From NCBI GenBank assembly GCA_964487355.1, contig CAZAPS010000003.1, positions 38,468-102,467 on the forward strand: 64,000 nt of DNA. The letters run 5' to 3'. Positions within the stretch are counted from its first letter, which is position 1. Each line of letters opens with the position of its first letter. The stretch comes from JAXGYX01 sp964487355. GTDB taxonomy: Bacteria; Bacillota; Clostridia; Saccharofermentanales; Fastidiosipilaceae. Below are positions 47,429-57,297 of the stretch, piece by piece. The translations under genes and the position numbers were made by a program. The notes under the pieces are model-generated. The model was not told where the DNA came from, searched no databases, and saw nothing but the letters and a program-made list of their open reading frames with translations.

Positions 47429-48261
47429 TTTCGCCGCCCCGATTCCATTGATTTCAAACCATTGCCGACAAAAAACGCTCCCAAAACCGTCAAGACAATT
47501 AGAAGGCCGGCGAAAATCGCGCACCAGGGAGCGTTGAATAGATATCCTTGCGCGTCATACAACATTCGCCCCCAGCTGGGCTGATTGAGCGGAATGCCGA
47601 TACCCAGATAACTCAAGCCGGATTCCGCCAGTATGGCGTTGGCGAATCCAACCGCGGAGGCGGACAGGATGTGCGGACGTAGCAGCGGCAAAATATGCAC
47701 ACCCATGATTCTAAGATCCGTTCCTCCGGCAAGCTTGACTCTGCGGATAAAATCACGCTGGCGATACTGCTGAAATCCGGATCGAACAACCCGGGCGAAC
47801 GAAGGGATGAACATCACGCCCAGCGCCACGGTGATCTGCCAGATTCCGCCACCGAACGCCGTGACAAACAACATGCCCATTAAAATAGTTGGGATGGCCA
47901 ACATCGCGTCATTGAAACGGCTGACCCAATAATCAGTCGTTCCGCCATAATAGCCCGCGACAGCGCCCAGCAGCATGCCACCTCCACAGCCGATCAGCAC
48001 GGTTCCCAGCGCGACAAACATCGTCGGTGGAAAACCGCTCATGGCTCGCACAAATACATCGCGCCCATAGTTGTCCGTGCCGAACCAGTGTGACGACGAA
48101 GGAGGCTGAAAACGGTCCAGCGGATTCATCGCCAAAATAGTATGAGGACTAAATTGGCTGATGATGAACAATATTGGTGGAATCAAGAGCAGACAGGCAC
48201 CACAGACAATCTGCCAGTTGACGCGTCTTCTCGCTTGTGCTTTAAAACGGGATCTTCGCAT
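47425..48261 (-). CDS. Oligopeptide/dipeptide-type ABC transporter permease (OppC-like)
   Basis: 278 residues with about six membrane segments. HWFGTDNYGRDVFVRAMSG is typical of DppC/OppC, and the inner-membrane permease loop is near AGGTDLRIMGVHILPLL. ATG at 48261 overlaps the OppB stop as TGATG; a GTG two codons earlier is possible. Confidence 0.9.
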   Translation of the reverse strand: MRRSRFKAQARRRVNWQIVCGACLLLIPPILFIISQFSPHTILAMNPLDRFQPPSSSHWFGTDNYGRDVFVRAMSGFPPTMFVALGTVLIGCGGGMLLGAVAGYYGGTTDYWVSRFNDAMLAIPTILMGMLFVTAFGGGIWQITVALGVMFIPSFARVVRSGFQQYRQRDFIRRVKLAGGTDLRIMGVHILPLLRPHILSASAVGFANAILAESGLSYLGIGIPLNQPSWGRMLYDAQGYLFNAPWCAIFAGLLIVLTVLGAFFVGNGLKSMESGRRK

Positions 48262-49247
48262 CAACACGCACCGCCCACTTTCCCCCGCCTCGCTCTTTTC
48301 GCGGGGCGTTCGCGCAGCCGTGGATCGATAAACTGATTTAACAAATCAACCAGAAAACTGACCAAAATCACAGCGAACGCGATGAATAGGATGATGCCCT
48401 GTGTCAAAGGGAAATCACGCGCCTCGACGGCGGTGATCAGCAGTCTCCCAATGCCCGGAAGCATGAATACCTGCTCAATGATCACACTGCCACCAATCAC
48501 ATCCCCAAGCACTAGCCCCAACGTGGTCACGACCGGAACCATGCTGTTACGCAGCACATGGCAAAAAATGATTCGTCTGCGCGTCGCGCCTTTACTTCGG
48601 GCGGTCCGCACATAATCCATAGAAGTTTGCTCGACAACGGCGTCGCGCAAAAACTGCACGACAAGCGCGACACGCGGCAACGCGATGGCCGCCGCGGGCA
48701 ACGCCAGCACAAACAAAAACAAACCAACGCTCTGCGCGGGCTCCGTGTATTGCAGGTTGCTCAAAGTCGGACTGACCGCCGCCGCGCAGAGGCGCAGCAG
48801 GATCGCCATGAAAAATGCCGGAATCGCCAGGTGCGCCTCGGTGACGACGTGGATGGCGCTGTCCAAAACGCCTCCCGGTCGGCGAGCCGCCAAAAGTCCC
48901 AACGGGATAGCCAGCAAAAGAACCAGCAAAAAAGCGAACAACGCCAATGTCAAAGTCACCGGCAAGCGCTCTTTGATCAAATCGGTTACCGTCCTGTCAA
49001 ATCGCACCGAGTGTCCCGGATCACCGGTTAGCAGCTTGCCCAGATAGACGGCGAACCGCGCCGGAAGCGGCTCGTTTATGCCGAGCTCCTCTTCCAGCCG
49101 AGCCACCTTGTCTTCGGGAGCGTTCATGCCAAGCATGATCCTCGCCGGATTTCCCGGTATCACATAAAACATCAAGAAGACTATAATCACCAGAATTAAC
49201 AAAGTGATCATCATGTCGCGAATCTTTTTTAACAGGTAAATGCCCAC
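48261..49247 (-). CDS. Oligopeptide/dipeptide-type ABC transporter permease (OppB-like)
   Basis: 328 residues with about six membrane segments. The N-terminal YVIPGNPARIMLG and the loop ARSKGATRRRIIFCHVLRNS are typical of DppB/OppB. It starts with GTG, preceded by GAGGC. It forms the channel with the OppC-like protein. Confidence 0.9.
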   Translation of the reverse strand: MGIYLLKKIRDMMITLLILVIIVFLMFYVIPGNPARIMLGMNAPEDKVARLEEELGINEPLPARFAVYLGKLLTGDPGHSVRFDRTVTDLIKERLPVTLTLALFAFLLVLLLAIPLGLLAARRPGGVLDSAIHVVTEAHLAIPAFFMAILLRLCAAAVSPTLSNLQYTEPAQSVGLFLFVLALPAAAIALPRVALVVQFLRDAVVEQTSMDYVRTARSKGATRRRIIFCHVLRNSMVPVVTTLGLVLGDVIGGSVIIEQVFMLPGIGRLLITAVEARDFPLTQGIILFIAFAVILVSFLVDLLNQFIDPRLRERPAKRARRGKVGGAC

Positions 49248-49291
49248 AGCCGCCTCATTTCAAATTCCGAGCGCGCGCCTCCCGGCGATTG

Positions 49292-50860
49292 TCATTTCTT
49301 ATAGTATACAGCGGACATGTCCTGTACGTACAAAGGATAGGTCGTGTAGCCACCCAATTCTTTTTTGACGGCGGTCAACAAAGCCGGATCCTGCAAGAAA
49401 ACAGAGGCCGAATCATCAGATAAAATCTGTTGTAGCTCCCGGTATCCCTCCACCCGCTCTTGTTGGTCGATCGCGGTCACCGTTTCACTCCAAATCTCAT
49501 CATATCGCTCATTGGCGAAATTGATGAAGTTATCCGGAGCGACGCTTTCGTAACGCCCCAGCACACTGCTCGGCGAATACTGGAAAGTCAGCGCGATCAC
49601 CGTGGACTGGTACTCGCGGTTCATGTACACGTTGTTGAGCCAGGTGCCCCAGTCGACCGGTTTGATATTGAGCACCACGCCCACTTCGGCCAGCTGGGCG
49701 GCCAGCGCCTCGGCTGTCTGCACATGAATCATATAGTTGACCGGGACCGTCACATCCAGTGTCAGCCCATTTTCGTATCCTGCCTCCGACAACAGACGTT
49801 TGGCCTCTTCGCGGTCAAACTCATGTCCGGGATTGATCGTGTCGTTGTAATAATCGCCCATCGCAGGAGACATGCCCGATTCGAGCAAGGTTCCATAACC
49901 GTATGTGACCGTGTCTATCACCAGCTGTTTATCAATCGCCAAGTTAAGCGCCTTGCGCACATTGAGATCGTCAAACGGAACCACTTCATTATTCAGCGCC
50001 CAGAGTTGAACCATGTTGGACTGCGTCTCAATCAGGTCATAATCCTCTTCCACCAGACTGGCCTTGTCCATTGTGAGATAGGGGAACAGATCGATGTTGC
50101 CCGCCTGCAGGTCAACCATCGCCGCATCCGTCGAGGGCACGATCTTAAAGGTCACTTGAGCCAGGTGGGCCGGATGGGCGCCTGAATAATCGTCAAACTT
50201 TTCCATCACAATGTGCCGCTGAGTCTCATACTCCACAAATTTGAATGGTCCGGTGCCGATCGGAGCTGAGTTTTGCTCGGTGTATCCCGCCGGAATAATC
50301 GCCTGGGTTAAGAATCCCAGCAAATCCAGATCCGGCTGTTTCAAGTTCAAGGTTACCGTTTCACCGGCGTCGTCCGAGACGATCTCTTCGATCACTTTGA
50401 ATTCCGGTATCAAAGCAGTCGGATCGTCCGCCAACAGCCCGGCACCACGCTCCAGCGAGTAGATCACATCTTCGGCGGTCATTTCCTCGCCGTTGTGAAA
50501 CAATACACCTTTGCGCAGCTTAAACTCATACGACCTGCCATCGGCGGCGATTTCAAAAGACTCGGCAAGCGATGGAGAGAATGTTCCGTCTGTCTCCAGT
50601 CTAACCAAGCCTTCAAACAAATTGTAAATGATCTCTTTTGTGCCCGCGGCCTCCGCAAGATAAGGATCCAGAAAGTCCGGTTCTTGTGTGACCGCCACGA
50701 TCACTTCACCACCCTCGAACGGTTCGCCCAAATCAGTCACAACACTCTCCCGTGTTGATTGCGCGGTCGGATCATTTTGTTTTCCTCCGCCACAACCGGC
50801 CATTAACAGCAGGCTTATCAGCACGGAAAAAACAATCAATTGTTTTGTGATTTTTCTCAT
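49292..50860 (-). CDS. Family 5 extracellular solute-binding lipoprotein (OppA/DppA-like)
   Basis: 522 residues. A lipoprotein signal ends in LMAGC, so the mature protein is anchored on the outer face of the membrane. The SBP family 5 pattern is clear (EPDFLDPYLAE, YNLFEGLVRLETDG, FKLRKGVLFHNGEEMTAEDV). It feeds the OppBCDF-type genes downstream. Peptides are the usual cargo, but nickel or glycan binding cannot be excluded. ATG at 50860 has AAGGAG upstream. Confidence 0.92.
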   Translation of the reverse strand: MRKITKQLIVFSVLISLLLMAGCGGGKQNDPTAQSTRESVVTDLGEPFEGGEVIVAVTQEPDFLDPYLAEAAGTKEIIYNLFEGLVRLETDGTFSPSLAESFEIAADGRSYEFKLRKGVLFHNGEEMTAEDVIYSLERGAGLLADDPTALIPEFKVIEEIVSDDAGETVTLNLKQPDLDLLGFLTQAIIPAGYTEQNSAPIGTGPFKFVEYETQRHIVMEKFDDYSGAHPAHLAQVTFKIVPSTDAAMVDLQAGNIDLFPYLTMDKASLVEEDYDLIETQSNMVQLWALNNEVVPFDDLNVRKALNLAIDKQLVIDTVTYGYGTLLESGMSPAMGDYYNDTINPGHEFDREEAKRLLSEAGYENGLTLDVTVPVNYMIHVQTAEALAAQLAEVGVVLNIKPVDWGTWLNNVYMNREYQSTVIALTFQYSPSSVLGRYESVAPDNFINFANERYDEIWSETVTAIDQQERVEGYRELQQILSDDSASVFLQDPALLTAVKKELGGYTTYPLYVQDMSAVYYKK

Positions 50861-50950
50861 TTGTACTACTCCTTTTTTCGTAAAGTCAAAACTGCTCCAC
50901 ATCAGAAAGTGACATCCCCCTGTCTTGTCGACAAACTTGTCGCTTATGGT

Positions 50951-50991
50951 AAAAAAACAGCTCACTGCACAATCCGGGTGCAGTGAGCTGT
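50951..50991 (-). terminator. Terminator of gap
   Basis: ACAGCTCACTGCAC pairs with GTGCAGTGAGCTGT around a seven-base loop, then TTTTTTT on the minus strand. It separates gap from the transporter operon. Confidence 0.9.
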
Positions 50992-51100
50992 CGTAATAAC
51001 CTGAAAAGGTGGCTCACAGTTTTTTGCATTTTAACAAATACAAAGACTATCAGCAAGAAAAATCATTCGACTCGGCGCTGAATTAACCGCTTTAGTTAAT

Positions 51101-52177
51101 TCATCCGTTCATTTCGTCTTTTTCCGCGACATATTTAAGCAAATCGACAACACGGTTGCTGTATCCCCACTCATTGTCATACCAAGAAACGACCTTGAAG
51201 AAACGTTTCTCTCCGGGCAGGTTGTTTTGCAAGGTCGCCAACGAGTCGTAAACCGAGGAGCGGCGGTCGTGGATGATGTCCGCGGAGACAATCTCATCGT
51301 CACAGTAGCCCAAAATGTCTTGCAGGTAACTTTCCGAAGCTTTCTTCATCAAGCCATCGATCTCGTCAATGCTGGTGTCACGCTCGGCGCGGAAGGTCAA
51401 ATCGACAACCGACCCGGTCGGTGTCGGAACACGAAATGACATACCGGTCAGTTTTCCCTTGGTGGACGGCAACACCTCGCCGACAGCCTTAGCGGCTCCG
51501 GTGGTGGAAGGAATGATATTGACGGCGGCGGCGCGTCCACCTCTCCAATCCTTCAAAGAAGGACCGTCAACTGTTTTCTGTGTCGCGGTGTACGCGTGAA
51601 TGGTGGTCATCAGACCGGTCTCGACACCGACACCTTCCTTCAACAGCACATGGACCAACGGCGCCAGACAGTTGGTGGTGCACGAAGCGTTGGAAATCAC
51701 ATTGTGTCGCGCCGGATCATATTCATCTTCGTTGACGCCCATGACGATGGTCTTCACGCCACCTTTGCCCGGAGCACTGATGATCACTTTTTTCGCGCCT
51801 GCGTCAATATGCCCCTGAGCGGCTTCCGCCGATGTGAACAGTCCGGTGGACTCAATCACATAATCCACACCCATTTCGCCCCAGGGTAGATCCGCCGGGT
51901 TCCGCTGCGCCATGATGCACTGAATTTTATCGCCATCAACGATCAACACGTCGTTTCCCTGCGCGTCGGGTGAACTCTTCTCCACACCGATTTTATGGTC
52001 AAACCGGCCCTGGGTCGTATCATATTTCAACTGATATGAAAAATAGTCAGCGTCGGTAGACACATCGGCCACCGCCACAACATCCACTTCTTTACCCAGC
52101 AGTCCCTGATCGCACAACGCTCTGAAAACCAAACGACCGATCCGGCCGAATCCGTTAATCGCTACTTTAATAGCCAT
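51101..52177 (-). CDS. gap: Glyceraldehyde-3-phosphate dehydrogenase
   Basis: NAD-dependent glycolytic enzyme, 358 residues, slightly longer than the usual ~335. INGFGRIGRL at the N-terminus binds NAD, and the catalytic Cys lies in SNASCTTNCLAP near 162. AGGAGG precedes the ATG. It stands alone between its own promoter and terminator; pgk and tpi are not nearby. It could take up triose phosphate made from DHAP by the acid-sugar pathway. Confidence 0.96.
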   Translation of the reverse strand: MAIKVAINGFGRIGRLVFRALCDQGLLGKEVDVVAVADVSTDADYFSYQLKYDTTQGRFDHKIGVEKSSPDAQGNDVLIVDGDKIQCIMAQRNPADLPWGEMGVDYVIESTGLFTSAEAAQGHIDAGAKKVIISAPGKGGVKTIVMGVNEDEYDPARHNVISNASCTTNCLAPLVHVLLKEGVGVETGLMTTIHAYTATQKTVDGPSLKDWRGGRAAAVNIIPSTTGAAKAVGEVLPSTKGKLTGMSFRVPTPTGSVVDLTFRAERDTSIDEIDGLMKKASESYLQDILGYCDDEIVSADIIHDRRSSVYDSLATLQNNLPGEKRFFKVVSWYDNEWGYSNRVVDLLKYVAEKDEMNG

Positions 52178-52244
52178 ATAAATGTTCCTCCTGAATTGTT
52201 TGTTGAAATTATTTTAAATTTTCTTGCATAAACATACCTTTGTG

Positions 52245-52273
52245 ATTTTACAGCAATAAATATCGTACTTCAA
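52245..52273 (-). promoter_or_regulatory. Promoter of gap
   Basis: On the minus strand TTGAAG and TAAAAT are 17 bases apart, about 70 bases before the ATG. Confidence 0.55.
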
Positions 52274-52314
52274 CAATAACAGCGTTAAATCCGAATAAAT
52301 CTGCTGATAACGGC

Positions 52315-52355
52315 GAAAAAAGAAGACAAAAACGCAGGTTTTGCGTTTTTGTCTT
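52315..52355 (-). terminator. Terminator of the Old Yellow Enzyme gene
   Basis: AAGACAAAAACGCA pairs with TGCGTTTTTGTCTT, followed by CTTTTTT-type sequence on the minus strand. Confidence 0.8.
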
Positions 52356-52399
52356 GCAGTTAACGTGTTTTTTTTATTAAATCAGGCGACTGAGTGTCT

Positions 52400-53419
52400 C
52401 TACTTCCAGCCCCGATGATACGCTTCCGGTATTAATTCGTACTTTTTGCGACCCGCCGATACGCGATGGAACCAGAACGGATCGCGCAGCAGCGCCCGTC
52501 CCAGCGCGACAAAATCGGCGCGCTCATCTTCCACAATGTTTTGCACCAATTCAAATGAATCAATCAGTCCGACCGCGATGACCGGCAACCCGGACGTCTC
52601 TCGTATCCGTTCAGCGTATTGGACCTGGTAACCATGGAACAGGTGAATCGGCACAGTGATCAGCCCACCCGAGCTGACATGGACGGCGTCAAGCCGATCC
52701 TTGACCATGTCGACGATGCGCGCCGATTCTTCCAGATCCAGTCCACCTTCGCTGTGATCAGTCGCCGACACACGAATCCAAAGTGGTTTGTCTTTGGACA
52801 ATACCGAACGCACACCGTCCACAACCTCTCGCAGCAGTTTCACGCGCTCTTCGGTCGTGCCGCCATACTCATCTGTCCTCTCATTGCTTAGTGGAGACAA
52901 GAACTCGTGCAGCAGATAACCATGAGCCGCGTGAATCTCGATCCCATCAAAACCCGCGCGATCCGCGCGTTTCGCCGCCTCGATAAAGTCATTGACAACC
53001 TTGTCTATGTCATTCTTGTCCATCTCGCGCGCCAGCGGATACTCATCAGGAGCGAAATCGATCGCGCTCGGCGCGACATGCTCCAGATCGCTGACTTCGC
53101 ATTTTCTGCCGGCGTGACCCAACTGAATCGCGATTTTGGCGCCCAGAGCATGGCATCTGTCGACCAGCTCTTTCATGCCGGGCACCTGATCATCCGACCA
53201 AAGCCCCAGATCATTCGCGGAGATTCGTCCCTCCGGCGAGACACCGGTTGCTTCAACAATAATGAGTCCCACGTCGCCCAGCGCCCGCGCGGCATAGTGA
53301 GCCAGATGAAACTCATTCACTTTTCCATCATTTTCCGCGACGTACATGCACATGGGAGGCATGACAATGCGATTTGATACTTCCATGGAGCCAATTTTAG
53401 CTGCGGAGAAAACATCCAT
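52400..53419 (-). CDS. NADH:flavin oxidoreductase, Old Yellow Enzyme family
   Basis: 339 residues forming an FMN-binding TIM barrel. MPPMCMY near the N-terminus, QLGHAGRK, and EIHAAHGYLLHEFLSP are typical of the YqjM-like group, which reduces activated C=C bonds. The true substrate is unknown. ATG at 53419 has AAGGAAGG upstream. It follows birA on the same strand with about 100 bases between. Confidence 0.9.
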   Translation of the reverse strand: MDVFSAAKIGSMEVSNRIVMPPMCMYVAENDGKVNEFHLAHYAARALGDVGLIIVEATGVSPEGRISANDLGLWSDDQVPGMKELVDRCHALGAKIAIQLGHAGRKCEVSDLEHVAPSAIDFAPDEYPLAREMDKNDIDKVVNDFIEAAKRADRAGFDGIEIHAAHGYLLHEFLSPLSNERTDEYGGTTEERVKLLREVVDGVRSVLSKDKPLWIRVSATDHSEGGLDLEESARIVDMVKDRLDAVHVSSGGLITVPIHLFHGYQVQYAERIRETSGLPVIAVGLIDSFELVQNIVEDERADFVALGRALLRDPFWFHRVSAGRKKYELIPEAYHRGWK

Positions 53420-53517
53420 AATCAATATCCTTCCTTCCCGTCTCGACCATCGAGCCGTTAATCCACATTTCAATTTAATCAATAGTTTACCATGTTGATT
53501 GACAGAATGCTGTTCAC

Positions 53518-54405
53518 TCAAAGTATGCTGACGTCCTCATTTTCCAAGCTCAGCTCGACACCGTGCTCAGACCGAACGATCAGGCCGCCCCGATCGTCGA
53601 TCCGCACCACCTTCGCCCGGTACGGCTCACCAAGGACAGGGGTCACACGGACGAGCTTGTCAATCAGCGTCGACCGTTGGCGATATTCCGCCAACACACT
53701 CCTCCAGTGTTGACCTCGCCACAGATTCAGCAAACCGGCCGTGATTTTCGCGATGATTCGAAGCCGGGTCAACTCCGCGTCTTCTCCCACCTTCAAGGTC
53801 ACGGCGATATCCTTCAGCCATGGCGGAAAAAGGATTTCATCATCCGCGATGTTGATGCCGATTCCCACAACCAGCCCAATCAGCCCTCCTGATCCTGACC
53901 ACCTGCTCTCCGTCAGGATGCCACCCAGTTTGCCGCCACGATAGATCAAATCATTGACCCACTCGATGCCGACCCATTCACCTGTCACCTCTTCTATCGC
54001 GCGACAGGCGACCACTCCCGCCGCCGCGGTGATCAGATTGAGGTCGGGCTGTCGCTCACCGAAGGTCTCGCCGTCCGGGCGCAACAACAGCGACATATAC
54101 AATCCACCTCTGTCTGATGAGAAAAAAGAACGATCCAGCCGCCCCCTCCCCGCCGTCTGGCGCTCCGCGACCAGTAACAGCGGCGACGGACAATCGTCCC
54201 TTGTCAACAACTCGTGACACAAATCGTTGGTGGAAGGACATTCACTGAGCGCGACCACTTTTACATGAGAGTCCCCGGGACCGACGTTCCGCGCGGTCAA
54301 TTTCTGATCCTCCAACAAACTCACCAACATCCGCTCTATCCGCAGAACTCTTTTCCGGATCACCCCATCCGGCTTAAATTCTCTTTCATTCACGCCGTCA
54401 TGCAT
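53518..54405 (-). CDS. birA: Biotin--[acetyl-CoA-carboxylase] ligase
   Basis: 295 residues. It joins biotin to carboxylase carrier domains. The biotin/ATP loop GRGRLDRSFFS lies near 86-96. The usual KWPND motif reads EWVNDL near 147, a relaxed form. No DNA-binding helix-turn-helix is seen; the first ~45 residues are unlike the BirA repressor domain, so it should act as ligase only. It starts four bases after the cbiO stop with AAAGGTG in the cbiO end, so it may be co-expressed with the cobalt importer. Confidence 0.88.
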   Translation of the reverse strand: MHDGVNEREFKPDGVIRKRVLRIERMLVSLLEDQKLTARNVGPGDSHVKVVALSECPSTNDLCHELLTRDDCPSPLLLVAERQTAGRGRLDRSFFSSDRGGLYMSLLLRPDGETFGERQPDLNLITAAAGVVACRAIEEVTGEWVGIEWVNDLIYRGGKLGGILTESRWSGSGGLIGLVVGIGINIADDEILFPPWLKDIAVTLKVGEDAELTRLRIIAKITAGLLNLWRGQHWRSVLAEYRQRSTLIDKLVRVTPVLGEPYRAKVVRIDDRGGLIVRSEHGVELSLENEDVSIL

Positions 54406-54409
54406 GACT

Positions 54410-55255
54410 TCACCTTTCTATCTCCGGTGCCTCAATCGTTTGACAACAAGATATGAATTCATCGATGGAACGCGGGTACACATCCTCCGGTAAGATCCTC
54501 GCCAGACGCACCAGTGCCGGACTGCTCAACCGCGCCCGACGCAACAGCTCGGCGTCGGTCAAAATGGTGTCCACCGAATCATCCGCCACCACATTCCCGC
54601 CCGACATGACAATCACCCGATCCGCCCACCCCCAGGCAAAATCGACGTCATGGGTCGCCACCACCAGGCCGATGCCTTGATCCGACATCGAGCCCAGCGC
54701 CTCTTCCAATCGCGCCAGATTGACCTGATCCAGCGAAGTGGTCGGCTCATCCAAAAAGATCAATCGGGAACGCATCGACAGGACGTCCGCGATGCTGACC
54801 CTGCGTTTTTCGCCCCCACTCAACATATGTGGAGGACGATCTCTTAGTTGTGTCAAATCCATTTGTTCCATCGCGCGCTCGGTCCGTTCCCTCACTTGTT
54901 CAATCGTCAGCCCCAGATTCAGCGGTCCAAAGGCGATTTCGTTTTCCACCGTCGTTGAAATCAACTGGTTGTCCGGCTCTTGAAAGACAATGCCAACCGT
55001 CTGCCTCAGGCGCAGCAAATCTTTTTTCTTACGCGTCACAACCTGACCGTCGCAAAACAGCCGCCCGGAGTCGGGCGTCAACAAACCCATGCAGCTCAAA
55101 AAAAGTGTGGACTTCCCACTGCCGTTGACACCCATCAACGCGACTTTCTGGCCGGGGAAAAAATCCATTGACACCCGATTCAAAGCCGGCGACGCCACGC
55201 CATCGTATGTGAACGTGACATCTCTTAAAGATAAAATTGGTTGAATCGTCGTCAT
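54410..55255 (-). CDS. cbiO: Cobalt ECF transporter ATPase CbiO
   Basis: 281 residues. Walker A GVNGSGKST near 42, signature LSGGEKRR and Walker B LIFLDEP. With CbiM, CbiN and CbiQ it forms the energy-coupling-factor cobalt importer. It starts eight bases after the cbiQ stop, with AAGGTG upstream. Confidence 0.92.
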   Translation of the reverse strand: MTTIQPILSLRDVTFTYDGVASPALNRVSMDFFPGQKVALMGVNGSGKSTLFLSCMGLLTPDSGRLFCDGQVVTRKKKDLLRLRQTVGIVFQEPDNQLISTTVENEIAFGPLNLGLTIEQVRERTERAMEQMDLTQLRDRPPHMLSGGEKRRVSIADVLSMRSRLIFLDEPTTSLDQVNLARLEEALGSMSDQGIGLVVATHDVDFAWGWADRVIVMSGGNVVADDSVDTILTDAELLRRARLSSPALVRLARILPEDVYPRSIDEFISCCQTIEAPEIER

Positions 55256-55262
55256 ATGGCAA

Positions 55263-56072
55263 TCACCTTAATAATAAATCCGCGCCTCCAATCAACAGTG
55301 TCGCCAAAAGATAGATTGCGCAAAAGGCGACCGTCCCGGCCGAAGTCTCATGCTCGGCAGGTAAAAAAGATATGGAACCATTGTAACAGCGTGCTTCCAT
55401 CGCGTCATACAAAAAAGACGCTCTGCGAAAGGATACCAACAATAATTGAGTCATGATGCCGCCGGCTGAGCGCAAGCTGTTGCGCGTTCCGAAAAAGCCA
55501 ACTCGAGCGGCGGCGGCGACGCGCATTTGTGACAGCGTCCGACCAAAAATGAAGACAAAGCGATACATCAAAAACATCAGCTCGATCAAGATGTCCGGCA
55601 GCCGGGCGCGCCGCGCCACCCGAATGAGGTCCGGCAGAGGCGTGGACAGACTCAGCGCGTTTAAAACGCTGACCGCGGACAGAGCGGTCAACAAAACTTT
55701 GACTGTCGTGTTCAAAGAGTCCGGTGTCACAACTACCCACCCACCAAGCAATGGGATGGACAGCAACCCGGTCGCGGCCGCGGAAAAATCAAATAACATG
55801 ACAATTCCGCTCATACATAAAAATATGAGCGGAACGCGCATGATCCTGAGATAGATTCGTAAAGAAACGCCTCCCATCAAGGCAAGGGTGATCATGCCCA
55901 GCAGCACAAACAGGTTCGCCCAAAGTGATCGAAAACCAACAACCGAGATGATCAACGACACCGCCAGCGCGGACTTAAGGCCGGCTGAGACTCGACGAAA
56001 TCGTGACTCACCGGCGATCCGATCGATGGTGGTCAACGAATCGGAAGTAAGGCGCGTCCGATGTTCTCTCAT
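55263..56072 (-). CDS. cbiQ: Cobalt ECF transporter transmembrane protein CbiQ
   Basis: 269 residues with about five or six membrane segments. The RRARLPDILIELMFLMYRF and RVAAAARVG stretches match the coupling helices that contact CbiO. It overlaps cbiN by four bases (ATGA). Confidence 0.92.
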   Translation of the reverse strand: MREHRTRLTSDSLTTIDRIAGESRFRRVSAGLKSALAVSLIISVVGFRSLWANLFVLLGMITLALMGGVSLRIYLRIMRVPLIFLCMSGIVMLFDFSAAATGLLSIPLLGGWVVVTPDSLNTTVKVLLTALSAVSVLNALSLSTPLPDLIRVARRARLPDILIELMFLMYRFVFIFGRTLSQMRVAAAARVGFFGTRNSLRSAGGIMTQLLLVSFRRASFLYDAMEARCYNGSISFLPAEHETSAGTVAFCAIYLLATLLIGGADLLLR

Positions 56073-56434
56073 TTAAGCGAGGCCGTCACTTTGTTTTGAT
56101 CAAGGCTGGCCGGTCCGTCATGGTCCGATATCTCGCCACCGTCTTTGTCCGTGCCTCGGCGCGATCTGCCAACCAGATAGCCAAATCCAAAAAATAAAAT
56201 CCCGGAGCCCAACGCCGCCTGTAAGCTGAACAGCAGTGACTCGGTTTCACCTCCCGGCGGTTCCATGATGTTGTTCGCCCAAGGCTCATAGTCCGGAGAA
56301 AGATCCCCGATCATATCTTCGGCCTGCCCGTCTGAACCTTCAAATTCGGAATCTTTGATCAATGCCAGCGGAACCACCGCGATCACAATCGCGAGAATCA
56401 ACAACGCGATTACAATTTTTGTGTTTTTTGTCAT
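56069..56434 (-). CDS. cbiN: Cobalt ECF transporter substrate-binding subunit CbiN
   Basis: 121 residues with two membrane segments around an outside loop. SEFEGSDGQAEDMI, YEPWANNIMEPPG and ESLLFSLQAALG are typical. CbiN helps CbiM load cobalt. GGAGG at the end of cbiM precedes the ATG. The C-terminal tail of about 25 residues is longer than usual. Confidence 0.93.
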   Translation of the reverse strand: MTKNTKIVIALLILAIVIAVVPLALIKDSEFEGSDGQAEDMIGDLSPDYEPWANNIMEPPGGETESLLFSLQAALGSGILFFGFGYLVGRSRRGTDKDGGEISDHDGPASLDQNKVTASLK

Positions 56435-56435
56435 T

Positions 56436-57200
56436 TCAAATTCCTCCCCGCGCCAGGCTCAGCTCCCGCAATTCCGGTTTGGCGTATTTTTGCAGTCCCA
56501 TGACCACGATCACAGTCAAGATACCTTCGATAATCGCCAAAGGAACCTGGGTCAGCGCGAAAATGCCTAAAAACTCAGTAAACGAGCCCATGACTCCCCC
56601 GATCGCCGCGGGGTGCGCAAGCGCAAGCTGCACACTGGTGACAACATAGGTCATCAAGTTTCCCAACGCCGCCGCGATAAAAATCGAAACCAGCTGATTG
56701 ACTTTCAATTTTTTCAGTAAATGGTAGAGACCGTAACTGACAAACGCGCCGACAATGGCCATGCTGAACGTGTTCGCGCCCAGGGTCGTCAGCCCTCCAT
56801 GTGCCAGTAAGATCGCCTGAAACAGCAAAACGATGATACCCAAAACTGCCATTGGGGTGGGGCCGACCAGGATGGCGCCAAGGCCGATACCGGTGGGATG
56901 ACTGGACGATCCTGTGACACTGGGAATCTTCAAGGCCGACAACACGAACGCGTAGGCGCCGACCATCGCGAAAATCAGCAAAGTTTTGCGATGCGCGGCC
57001 ACGGTTTTCCTGATCCGGATCAGGCCCGCCACAAGGAACGGCACACACAAAGCCCCCCAGACAACTGTGTGGATCAACGGAAGGTAGCCTTCCATGATGT
57101 GCATCGCCCGCACCTTCTCCATACCCGGGGCGCCGAGTAGGATCGCCAGCACAATCGACGCGCCAATCCAACTCTTCTCTCGTTTCGAATAATCAAACAT
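56436..57200 (-). CDS. cbiM: Cobalt ECF transporter S component CbiM
   Basis: 254 residues with about seven membrane segments. The metal-binding N-terminus normally starts MHIMEGYLP; here it comes after a ~31-residue leader that looks like a signal peptide, which would free the Met-His end outside. HPTGIGLGAILVGP and NTFSMAIVGAFVSY are typical. ATG at 57200 has GGGAG nine bases upstream. Expression should be shut off by cobalamin through the riboswitch. Confidence 0.93.
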   Translation of the reverse strand: MFDYSKREKSWIGASIVLAILLGAPGMEKVRAMHIMEGYLPLIHTVVWGALCVPFLVAGLIRIRKTVAAHRKTLLIFAMVGAYAFVLSALKIPSVTGSSSHPTGIGLGAILVGPTPMAVLGIIVLLFQAILLAHGGLTTLGANTFSMAIVGAFVSYGLYHLLKKLKVNQLVSIFIAAALGNLMTYVVTSVQLALAHPAAIGGVMGSFTEFLGIFALTQVPLAIIEGILTVIVVMGLQKYAKPELRELSLARGGI

Positions 57201-57297
57201 ACAGATTACTCCCTTTCTTTTTCTTCGCGGGCATAGGCGCGAAAACAACGACATATCGATTGTTTCACGCGCTTTGTATGATTGATAGGCAGAAAAA

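Noticed and set aside
45499..50860. Nickel-specific transporter (Nik) to serve the LarC-like protein
   Set aside because: The binding protein and ATPases fit the general peptide family; nothing seen favours nickel, and the genes are 11 kb apart.
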